Source: Dysgonamonadaceae bacterium
Lineage (GTDB): Bacteria; Bacteroidota; Bacteroidia; Bacteroidales; Azobacteroidaceae
Assembly: GCA_031284225.1 (NCBI GenBank)
Contig: JAITAH010000366.1
Coordinates: forward strand, 1 to 31,064
Direction of reading: 5' to 3'
Length of the DNA stretch: 31,064 nucleotides
A model generated the notes under the pieces. It was not told where the DNA came from and searched no databases. It worked only from the letters and a program-made list of their open reading frames with translations. The position numbers and the translations under genes are program-made. The number at the start of each line of letters is the position of its first letter. Positions within the stretch are counted from its first letter, which is position 1. Below, one piece after another: positions 7,945-15,971 of the stretch.

Positions 7945-10272
7945 TTATTCACTCTTCAAATACTTTACCGGATTGGCGTTGGCGGCCGACCGGCTTTGCC
8001 AATAAATCGAAATAAACGAAACCAACAGGCAAAACGCTCCGGCGGCAATGAATATGAGCGGACTTAATCGAATCCGGTAAGCATATTCGGACAGCCATCG
8101 CAGCATGATGTACCGAATAATCGGAACCGCTATCACAAAACCAATCAGCACATAACTTAAAAACGTAAGGAGAAATTTCGACAATATTTCGAAACTGTTG
8201 GCTCCATGTATCTTGCGCATGGCAATTTCCTTGCTGCGCTGCCGTACAAAATAAGTGGACATGGCAACCAGTCCAAGCAGGGATATTAAGACGGCAACGA
8301 AAGTAAAGACGATAACAATCAACGCCATTCTTTTCTGCGCGGCAAACGATTCTTCCACCTGTTGGTCGATGAATTTTCCTTCGAAATCGACTTGAGCAAT
8401 CCGTTCATAAACCGCCTGTACTTGTTTGTAGGCTTCAAAAGGATCGCCCTGCACTTCTACCAGTATTTCCCAGGGATATTCCTTTTCAAAGGTTTCCTGA
8501 AAAAACAGAAAAGGCGCCGCATCATAGGTAATATTGCTTATTTGAACGTCCTTGATAATTCCGGCAATGGGTATGCCTCTCCCTAATTTCAATTCGGGAG
8601 CGTCTTCACTCAGTCCGGTTTCTTTCAAGGCTTGCTGGCTGAGGTAAACACTCTGCGAACCATTCCCCAGATGATTTTCCTTGATTTTCTGCAAGCCAAG
8701 CATTTCGAAATAGCTGGAATCGCCTTTCAATATCTGAAAAGCAATGTTTTTGCCCTCATATTCCGTTGACCAGTTATTGCCCCGGTTGAAGGGCGTTCCC
8801 TGGGCAAGCGCCACCCTTTTTACGCAAGCCAGTTGTTTCGCTTCATTGGCAAAGTTAAAGATGCTTTCTTTACTGTCGAAGCTGAACGTCCACGTATCAA
8901 TGATATGGGTGGTATTGTATCCCAGGGGCGCATGAATGAGGTGCATCGTTTGAGACGTCATGGTAATGGCGGCCACCAGCAGCATGATCGTGATGATGTT
9001 TTGAAAAACGATGAAAAAGCGGCTGAACACCATCTTGCTTTTCTTCTCCCAGTCGCCTTTGACAATTTCTATCGGCTGGGCTTTGGAAATAATGGCTGCC
9101 GGCAACCATCCGGAAAGGATTCCCAGTGCACCGATTACGCCCAGTACGATCAAAACGCTTACCGGCGAAAGGGCATCGGCGATATACAACTTTGTTTCGA
9201 GCAACATATTCGCGTAAGGAACGCAAAGCGTTGCCAACAGCAAGGCCAGCAGGAAAGAAAATAGACACAGCAGAATAGCCTCCATAATCAACTGAACGAA
9301 CAGTTCTTTCCGGCTGGAACCCAGCAAGCGGCGCATCGCCATCTCTCTCGCTCGGAATCCGGCCTGCGCTACCGTTAGGTTGATGTAGTTGATGACGGCA
9401 AACGCCAGTATCAACAGGCCGACCGAGAGGAGTATCATAACAAATTTCCTGTCGCCGTGCTGCAAATAATATCCCCGGATATCCGAAAAGTAGGCGTCTT
9501 ATAATGGCGTAAACGTAACCGAATGACAGATGCCTCTTTGGTATATCCAGAAGATTTCCTTGAAATAACTTTCCATATCTCCGACTTTGGCAGTCAAATC
9601 GGTTCCTGCTTTTTCCTGCACGAACAGGTAAGCGCCGCCGGCGTTATCAAAGGTTTGGCTGTCCATGGACGAATTGAAATATTTGATGTTATCAATCCGG
9701 ACAACGATATCGCAGTAGGGAATGACGGAGTTTTTAATATCGTCCATGACACCGTTGACAGTTACCAGTATGCTGTCGCCCAAGTTAATGGTTTGTCCCA
9801 ACGGGTTGGCGTCGCCGAACGCTTTCCGTGCAAAGCTTTTAGAAACGACGGCATAATTCTTTGCCGACAAAACCTGACCGGGATCGGCTCCGTGCAGTTT
9901 GAAACTGAAAAGACTGAAAAAAGTCGTATCGACAAACAGCAGACGCTCCACTTTCAGCTTGTTTTCCCCGATATAAGCCGATTTTTTTTCATCATAAGGG
10001 ATTACCGGACACACTTTTTCTATTTCGGGATAGCGATCCCGGATGCGATCGGCTATCCGGAAAGCGCCTCCCAACTCTTCTTCACTGCCGAGAATATATA
10101 TCCGTTCCGCATTCTTCTGAAACCGGTCGGTCGATAATTCCTGCACGGTATAGACGGCTATCAGGATGACAAACATTAGAGAAACAGCCAGACCGAATAT
10201 GTCAATGAAAGTATATGCCTTGTTTTTTTTCAGAAATGCAAAGAATGTTCCCAAATGAAATAGACTGCTCAT
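7945..10272 (-). pseudogene. MacB/FtsX-type permease interrupted by an in-frame TAA
   Basis: The whole frame is 776 codons and would encode a normal permease, but codon 258 is TAA (9499-9501). Upstream: helix 1 (YTFIDIFGLAVSLMFVILIA) and most of the first periplasmic domain, ending SVTFTPL. Downstream, in the same frame with nothing lost: DAYFSDIRGYYLQHGDRKF, then the helix bundle LSVGLLILAFAVINYINLTV and the rest, including KEIAMRKIHGA and NPVKYLKSE. Relatives in the window have a residue such as Lys or Arg where the stop stands (EPLKDIHFS, TPLRDIYFS), so one A-to-T change in a lysine codon would explain it. A TTG at 9465 could restart the second part. Otherwise intact, so the mutation is recent, a sequencing error, or read through. 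Confidence 0.85.
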
Positions 10273-10278
10273 AACGTC

Positions 10279-10959
10279 CTACATTAGGCTTTGCACTTCC
10301 GCCACGATTTCACCGTCGAACAGGTTAACGATTCGGTGCGAATAAGCCGCATCGTGCTGCGAGTGCGTTACCATGACGATAGTGGCGCCTTCCTTGTTCA
10401 GTTCCGAAAGCAGTTCCATCACGTCTTTCCCATTTTTAGAATCGAGATTACCGGTCGGTTCGTCGGCCAGGATAAGTTTCGGATTGGCAACCACTGCGCG
10501 GGCAATGGCGACGCGCTGCTGCTGACCACCGGAAAGCTGGTTCGGGAAATGCTTAGCGCGATGACTGATGTTCATGCGGCTCAAGGCCTCTTCCACCCGC
10601 CGTTTGCGTTCCGATTTACTGATGCCCATATACACCAGCGGCAGTTCTACGTTTTCAAAAACATTCATTTCTTCAATCAGGTTGAAGCTTTGGAACACGA
10701 AGCCGATAGTACCTTTGCGGGTTTGCGTGCGTTCTTTTTCTTTCAAGTGGCCGACTTCCTGACCGGCTAAATAATATTTGCCGGAAGTGGGATTGTCTAA
10801 TAAACCCAGGATGTTCAACAGGGTGGACTTGCCGCAGCCCGAAGGCCCCATGATGGCGATAAATTCTCCTTCGCCGACTTCCAGCGATACTTCGTTCAAT
10901 GCAACGGTTTCTACTTCTTCCGTGCGGAATACTTTCTTCAGATTTTCAATCTTTAACAT
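10279..10959 (-). CDS. ABC transporter ATPase of the MacB/LolD type
   Basis: 226 residues starting [20 protein letters not shown]. It powers the FtsX-like permeases by ATP hydrolysis on the cytoplasmic face. Walker [10 protein letters not shown] (38-46), Q-loop FVFQSFNLI (about 88-96), signature LSGGQQQR (142-149), Walker B LILADEP (162-168), and the switch histidine in VTHS (His199). The ATG at 10959 gives the standard family N-terminus; the frame stays open upstream to 11202, but that part overlaps the permease gene 10992-13325 and has no family resemblance. It is the only ATPase gene in the locus, placed between two of six permease genes, so it may serve them all. Six bases separate its stop from the next gene. 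Confidence 0.92.
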   Translation of the reverse strand: MLKIENLKKVFRTEEVETVALNEVSLEVGEGEFIAIMGPSGCGKSTLLNILGLLDNPTSGKYYLAGQEVGHLKEKERTQTRKGTIGFVFQSFNLIEEMNVFENVELPLVYMGISKSERKRRVEEALSRMNISHRAKHFPNQLSGGQQQRVAIARAVVANPKLILADEPTGNLDSKNGKDVMELLSELNKEGATIVMVTHSQHDAAYSHRIVNLFDGEIVAEVQSLM

Positions 10960-10991
10960 GACGTTTAGTTTTAATGAATTAATAAATAGAT

Positions 10992-13325
10992 TTATTCTGT
11001 TTTTAATGCTTTTATGGGGTTTTGCGACAGTACGCCCCAGTTTACTCCTGCCGTGGTCAGCAGCGCAACGATGCACTGCATGACGACCGGAAGGACAAAC
11101 AGGCTCCAGTCCAGGGGCAGATGATTGGCGTAATGACTCAATAATTCGGAAATGATATATGCCGAGATAGGAACGGCTATGAGGGCTGTCCAGCCAATCC
11201 ATTTCAATACATTCAGGGATAGAAGGATAAAGACGGATGGCGCTTCCGCCCCGTAAATCCGGCGGATGCCGATTTCTTTGATCCTCCGCATGGCCGAAAA
11301 CAGGTGAATGGCCAATAAACCCAGCATGGCTATAAAGAGCGCTGTGATGGAAGCGATCAACACAATACGGATAACGGTCTTTATTTCCTTGAATTTATTG
11401 CTGTAAATATGCTCATTCCATATCGGATTAACTACGAAATCGGGATCGAATTGCCGGAGAACGGTTTCCGTCAGTTGTTGCGCCCGGAGGGTTTCTACCT
11501 GATCGTCAAAACGAATGTTGATAATCGAAGGATAAGTTTCCCTGCTCAGGACAATGGGAGCAATGGACAGCACCGGATTGTCGTAATAGAAATCTTTGAC
11601 AACTCCGATCACTTCTGCCTGTTCCCAATAAAGGAAACTTTTCCCGACCGGCGAACCGTCGCCCAGCATCTTGGCCGCCGCCTCGTTGAGGAGGAGCGTC
11701 GGAAGGCTGTCCGGATCGCTTTCTTGCCAGAAACGGCCTTCGACCAGTTCCAGTTCCATCAACTCCGGCATCCCTGTCAACAAGCGGTATTCGTTGATGC
11801 TCATTTTCTTCTCCTGATCTTCCCAAGGGGCGATGACCTGACCGCTCCATCCGCCGCCGAAAATGTGTTGCGAACCGGATACGCTTTTGATTTCCGGATA
11901 TTTAAGCAGTTCCTGTTTCACGGCTTCGTAGCTTTTTCCCAGCGTGTTATTACTATGGAAACTCATCACCTGATGGGGATTGTATCCCAAGGGAAGTTTT
12001 TCTAAATAAGTGGTTTGTTTATACAGAAGCAAGACAACGGAAAGCAGTATGATGGAAAGTATGGATTGGAAGATGACAATGCTTGCCGTCAACCGCCGTT
12101 TGGAGAATTTCAACCGTTTACCCAGTATTTCTAAGGGAGAGAAGCGACTCAGATAGAAGGCGGGATAGGAGGCGGAAAAGACAACCGTTATCAGGAACAG
12201 CAGCAAGATGGATGCGATGAATAACGGATTCAGCAATTGCGTCAAATCAATGGGTTTCCGGATCAGTTCGCCGAAGGGCGGGGCGCAAACGACCGCCAGA
12301 AAAAGGCCGCCGAGAAAGGCAATGAAGACGATGACGAATACTTCCGAAAAGAATTGACGGACAATATCCCCTATCCGCGCCCCGTTGGTTTTGCGAATCC
12401 CGATTTCGTTCATCCTCGTTTCGCCTTGCGTTACAAAGAGATTGATAAAGTTAGTTATGGCCAGCAACAGGATAAAGACCGAGAGCGCAGTCAAGAGCCA
12501 AATAAAGCTCATGCTGCCGGTTTTATCCAATCCCCATTCGGCCTTAGATTTCAGATAGACGTCGCCGAGCATTTCCGTCAAACCGGAAACCGGCTGGCTG
12601 CCCGTCCATTCTCCCCAGGGCTTGGCTAACGTAGCGTATTCCTTCTCGATAGCCTCGCGCGTAACTTCGACGGAGGCGTCTTTTCCAATCAGATAATAGG
12701 TGTGAAATTCCAGCCCTCCGGCGTTCTCAAGCATTTGTATCGAGGCGATACGAGCCAGAAAATCGAAACCGAAATGCGTATTTACGGGCAACGCTTCTAC
12801 TACGCCGGCAACCACATAGTCGATATTCCAAAACGTAATGGTTTGATTCATGGCCGCCTGTGGAGAACCAAATATCTTGTTGGCGCAATCGCCGGTAATG
12901 ACGGCGGAATTAAGCGATGCGAGCGCTGTTTCGGGCGTTCCTTCGATAAATTTCATCGGGAATACTTTGAAAAAATCAGAGTCCGTCAACAGGCTTTTCA
13001 CCTCTTGAAAGCGCTCCCCGTCAGTAGCAAGTTCCACATTGCCCAAGCGGTAGATTTGCGCCGCCGCTTCTACGCCGGGCGTCCGGCCGGGAAGTTCGGT
13101 ATAAGCATTTCGCAAGTTAATCGGCGCATAACGGCGGTTGCCCTCCTGTTCGCTGACGGTTAACAGCCGGACAATCCGTTCGTGATTGGCTAAATGCTTA
13201 TCGTATGTCCATTCGTTGACGACAAACAGTATCAGCAAAATAGAGGCCGCCAATCCGATGGCCAATCCGGTAATATTTACCCAGAGAAAGAAGCGGCTGC
13301 GTTTGTATGAATGAAAGATGTTCAT
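10992..13325 (-). CDS. MacB/FtsX-type ABC transporter permease, first gene of the second sigma-54 unit
   Basis: 777 residues from ATG 13325 (MNIFHSYKRSRFFLWVNITG). Helix 1 is GLAIGLAASILLILFVVNEW; the first periplasmic domain follows to LTEMLGDVYLKS; then FIWLLTALSVFILLLAITNF and two more helices, a fifth helix (IVIFQSILSIILLSVVLLL), a second periplasmic domain and a closing bundle with KEIGIRRIYGAEAP and the tail NPIKALKTE. The frame opens 14 codons earlier at 13367, but that ATG lies inside the -12 element of the sigma-54 promoter, so the downstream ATG is the real start, with a leader of about 26 bases. It precedes the ATPase gene by 32 bases. Confidence 0.9.
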   Translation of the reverse strand: MNIFHSYKRSRFFLWVNITGLAIGLAASILLILFVVNEWTYDKHLANHERIVRLLTVSEQEGNRRYAPINLRNAYTELPGRTPGVEAAAQIYRLGNVELATDGERFQEVKSLLTDSDFFKVFPMKFIEGTPETALASLNSAVITGDCANKIFGSPQAAMNQTITFWNIDYVVAGVVEALPVNTHFGFDFLARIASIQMLENAGGLEFHTYYLIGKDASVEVTREAIEKEYATLAKPWGEWTGSQPVSGLTEMLGDVYLKSKAEWGLDKTGSMSFIWLLTALSVFILLLAITNFINLFVTQGETRMNEIGIRKTNGARIGDIVRQFFSEVFVIVFIAFLGGLFLAVVCAPPFGELIRKPIDLTQLLNPLFIASILLLFLITVVFSASYPAFYLSRFSPLEILGKRLKFSKRRLTASIVIFQSILSIILLSVVLLLYKQTTYLEKLPLGYNPHQVMSFHSNNTLGKSYEAVKQELLKYPEIKSVSGSQHIFGGGWSGQVIAPWEDQEKKMSINEYRLLTGMPELMELELVEGRFWQESDPDSLPTLLLNEAAAKMLGDGSPVGKSFLYWEQAEVIGVVKDFYYDNPVLSIAPIVLSRETYPSIINIRFDDQVETLRAQQLTETVLRQFDPDFVVNPIWNEHIYSNKFKEIKTVIRIVLIASITALFIAMLGLLAIHLFSAMRRIKEIGIRRIYGAEAPSVFILLSLNVLKWIGWTALIAVPISAYIISELLSHYANHLPLDWSLFVLPVVMQCIVALLTTAGVNWGVLSQNPIKALKTE

Positions 13326-13361
13326 TTCGTTTGTATTTAAATAGTTTTCTATTAATGAATA

Positions 13362-13378
13362 TGCCATTATTATGCCAA
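13362..13378 (-). promoter_or_regulatory. Sigma-54 (-24/-12) promoter of the second permease unit
   Basis: TTGGCATAATAATGGCA on the minus strand. The GG (13376, 13375) and GC (13364, 13363) are exactly 12 bases apart, as sigma-54 requires; the -12 box is TGGCA in place of the consensus TTGCA, the same variant seen before tolC. The predicted start, near 13351, gives a leader of about 26 bases to ATG 13325. It lies in the 192-bp gap after the upstream permease stop at 13518. Confidence 0.75.
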
Positions 13379-13430
13379 AAAAGTAAACGCCTGTTGTTTA
13401 GCGGCTTATTGATTATTTCGGTTGCTGGAT

Positions 13431-13469
13431 TGTAAAATTTCTTGACGCTTTCTGTAAAGATTGTTTACA
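13431..13469 (-). promoter_or_regulatory. Tandem activator sites for the internal sigma-54 promoter
   Basis: Two sites with pattern TGTAAA-N5-TTTACA. Distal: TGTAAAGATTGTTTACA (13453-13469), a perfect inverted repeat that extends one more pair on each side. Proximal: TGTAAAATTTCTTGACG (13431-13447), one good half. Their centres, 13461 and 13439, are 22 bp apart and lie 85 and 63 bp upstream of the -24 GG, about -110 and -88 from the predicted start. This is the usual range for NtrC-type activators, and the spacing is identical to that upstream of tolC. Confidence 0.7.
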
Positions 13470-13517
13470 GTATGCCGATTACCTCGTTCGGGGAATACCG
13501 CCTCCCATCCGGCGCCC

Positions 13518-15866
13518 TTATCCTTCACTGTTCAGCGCCGTTGTCGGATTTTTCGTTGCCGCCCTGTAACTTTGACTGTTGACGGTGAGCAACGTAATCA
13601 GCAGAACGGCTATTCCGCCCAGCAGGAATACCCACCAGTGAATCGGCGTTTTATAGGCAAAATTATCCAGCCATTTACTGATCGCGTAATACGTAACGGG
13701 GCAGGCGATCAGGAAACAGACGCCCAGCAAAACCAGATAGCTCTTGTTGAACAGCAGCAGTATTTCTCCGACCGACGATCCGTGTACTTTGCGAATACTG
13801 ATTTCTTTCCGGCGGAAAGCCGTTTCAAATACCACCAGGCCGAACACGCCGATGATGGAAATCAGAATAGCTACGGCGCTGAAAAGCGTAATGAGCAGCG
13901 TGAGCCGCTGTTCCTTTTCATAGACCTGCTGAATGGCCTCGTCGAAGAACGATACATTGAATGTCCATTCCGGGTCGAGCTTCGACAGCGTGTTCCGGAC
14001 GTGCTGAATAGCTTCCCGGAAATCGCTTCCCGCCTTTACCTTGATGTAGGCGTATTGCATCTGATCGCCCCAGTTCTCGTTTCCCCACACGAAGAAAGCC
14101 ATCGGCGTCGGCAAAGTGTAGAACGTCGTAAATTGAATGTCTGGAATAAACCCGACGATTTCATTGTCATTTTGGTCCATTGTATTCACCTGCATGTCGT
14201 ATTCTTTCTTTGCCCGTTCGTTAAAAATGTATTTGCCGCGCGTCCCCAGTCGGTCGTCTTCCCGGAAATCGCGCCCTTCGCTCACCGTTATTCCCATGAT
14301 TTGGAGAAACGACGGGTGGACGGGGAAACAAGAGAATTGAATGTCTTTATCCCGGTATTTCCTTCCCCAACTCATGTACTGGTCGCTGCTGTTTAACAGG
14401 AATTGACCGTAAGTTACGTCTTCGATACCGGAAAAAGACCTCAACTCGTTGGCAAACACGTCATAATTCTTCTTGATATGCTGAGTCAGGTCGGTAACAA
14501 TGATCTGGTCTTTATTGAAACCCAAGGGAATATTTTTCAGGTAATGGTTTTGAAGATACATGAAAAGGGAAGAAATAATCAGCGCCAGCGAAGCGATAAA
14601 CTGGATGCAGATTAATCCGTTTCGCATCTTCCGTCCCCGGGGCGACAATCCGAAAGAGCCTTTGATTGCCAACGCCGGCTGGAGAGCCGTCATATAAAAA
14701 GCAGGATACAGTCCCGACAACACTCCCACCAGGATGGCTAAAAGCGCCGTCGTTCCCAGCAATACGGGGTAATCCGGTAAATAGATGTCCGGATCGAGCA
14801 GTCCGGCCATCGGCGTTTGGGAAACCAGATAAACCAGCGCTAAACTGATAAGATAAGCCGTCAGGCAGATAAAAACCGCTTCGGCCGCCAGTACCGTGCG
14901 CAACCGGGTAACGGACGAGCCTAATATCCGTTGCGTGTTGATGCTCCGGATTCGCCGCGGCGCCAGGGCGATGCTGAAATTGGTAAAATTGATGCCGGCA
15001 ATCACAATCACAAGAACAGCGATGGAAAAGATGACTAAAATCTTTTGCCGGCTGGATTTGGGAGAATTATCGAACGAAACGTCCGTCGTGAAGTGCAATT
15101 CAGGCAATGCCGTCATCTGAAGACCGATTTGCTCAGACACGTTTCCCCAGGCTTTGGTAAGCAATTCCCGTGTGGTTTGCTCCATCGTTTCGAGGAGGCC
15201 GGGCACGGCGTCGGGGGTATCCAGACGGACATATACATGGTAATTCCAGTTCCCGAACAAGTTAATATTTTCCTCTTTATTCATCGGAACATAAATGCAG
15301 TTTTCCAGCAGGGTATTAGCAGGAAAATCTTTATAAACGCCTTTCACGGTAACCTGTCGTCCATACAGGGCAAATGCTTTCCCGGTAGCCGATTCGCTGC
15401 CGAACAGTTTCTTCGCCAGGCTTTGCGGAATGGCAACGGCTTCCGGATCTTCTAAAGCCGCTTCCGTTCCTTCCAGCATCTCAAAGGGGAATACTTTGGT
15501 AAAACCGGGAGAGACGGTTAATGTGTTTTCGGCAGATAAGAACTTGGAGCCGTTTTTCTCGATGCCGACAAGCGCTTTCTCGCTAAAAGGAGCGCTCAAA
15601 GCGCCTGCAACAATGTGCGGAGAAGATTGAAACCAGGCTTCTGCCAGCGGACGGGGCAAAATGGCTTGTTTCCCTTCAGCCACCGCATTCAAGGCATCGA
15701 TCCGGTAAATCCGGTCGCAGTCCGGGTGGAATCTATCGAAACGGTAATCGTAATCCACCTGCATCATAATCAGGATAAATACGGTAAAAGCTACCGATAA
15801 TCCCAGTATATTCAGGATGCTCGACGTTTTGAAACGCTTCAAAACAAATAAGAAATTTTTAAACAT
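13518..15866 (-). CDS. MacB/FtsX-type ABC transporter permease
   Basis: 782 residues starting MFKNFLFVLKRFKTSSILNI. Helix 1 about 17-38, periplasmic domain to about residue 265 (TALPELHFTTDVS), a bundle beginning ILVIFSIAVLVIVIAGINFT, a fifth helix near GLICIQFIASLALIISSLFM, a second periplasmic domain (YMSWGRKYRDKDIQFSCFPV and onward), and the final bundle with KEISIRKVHGSS and FAYKTPIHWWVFLLGG. Last gene of the tolC-headed unit. Its first 78 bp (15781-15858) differ at one base only from the start of the next permease (18187-18264), although the rest has diverged, a sign of gene conversion or recent duplication. No terminator is seen after its stop. Confidence 0.9.
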   Translation of the reverse strand: MFKNFLFVLKRFKTSSILNILGLSVAFTVFILIMMQVDYDYRFDRFHPDCDRIYRIDALNAVAEGKQAILPRPLAEAWFQSSPHIVAGALSAPFSEKALVGIEKNGSKFLSAENTLTVSPGFTKVFPFEMLEGTEAALEDPEAVAIPQSLAKKLFGSESATGKAFALYGRQVTVKGVYKDFPANTLLENCIYVPMNKEENINLFGNWNYHVYVRLDTPDAVPGLLETMEQTTRELLTKAWGNVSEQIGLQMTALPELHFTTDVSFDNSPKSSRQKILVIFSIAVLVIVIAGINFTNFSIALAPRRIRSINTQRILGSSVTRLRTVLAAEAVFICLTAYLISLALVYLVSQTPMAGLLDPDIYLPDYPVLLGTTALLAILVGVLSGLYPAFYMTALQPALAIKGSFGLSPRGRKMRNGLICIQFIASLALIISSLFMYLQNHYLKNIPLGFNKDQIIVTDLTQHIKKNYDVFANELRSFSGIEDVTYGQFLLNSSDQYMSWGRKYRDKDIQFSCFPVHPSFLQIMGITVSEGRDFREDDRLGTRGKYIFNERAKKEYDMQVNTMDQNDNEIVGFIPDIQFTTFYTLPTPMAFFVWGNENWGDQMQYAYIKVKAGSDFREAIQHVRNTLSKLDPEWTFNVSFFDEAIQQVYEKEQRLTLLITLFSAVAILISIIGVFGLVVFETAFRRKEISIRKVHGSSVGEILLLFNKSYLVLLGVCFLIACPVTYYAISKWLDNFAYKTPIHWWVFLLGGIAVLLITLLTVNSQSYRAATKNPTTALNSEG

Positions 15867-15893
15867 ATCTTCTACAATTTATTAATGAATAAC

Positions 15894-15967
15894 TTAATCA
15901 TTCTTGATACTGTCCGCCGGATTTGCGTTAGCCGCTTTCCAATGCTGAAACGTAACCGTCAGGGCGC
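15894..15967 (-). pseudogene. Stranded 3' tail of a third permease gene
   Basis: This gap sequence reads, in frame on the minus strand, ALTVTFQHWKAANANPAD then SIKND and TAA (15896-15894). It is the last 23 residues of the permease at 18303-20654; the 73 bases at 15894-15966 match 18303-18375 with two differences. It directly follows the TGA of the 15972-18272 gene, and ATG 15866 follows 27 bases later, the same layout as at the genuine end. It has no start of its own and is a recombination scar. Confidence 0.88.
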
Positions 15968-15971
15968 CTTA

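Noticed and set aside
10960..11202. Upstream extension of the ATPase frame
   Set aside because: Lies over the 3' end of the adjacent permease gene; the ATPase starts normally at 10959.
13326..13367. Longer start for the 10992-13325 permease
   Set aside because: The upstream ATG is part of the -12 box and lies before the predicted transcription start.
13461..14396. 311-codon open frame on the plus strand
   Set aside because: Antisense to the 13518-15866 permease; composition is a mirror of that gene, with no recognisable domain or promoter. Other long antisense frames (9523-10137, 3833-4546) were dropped for the same reason.
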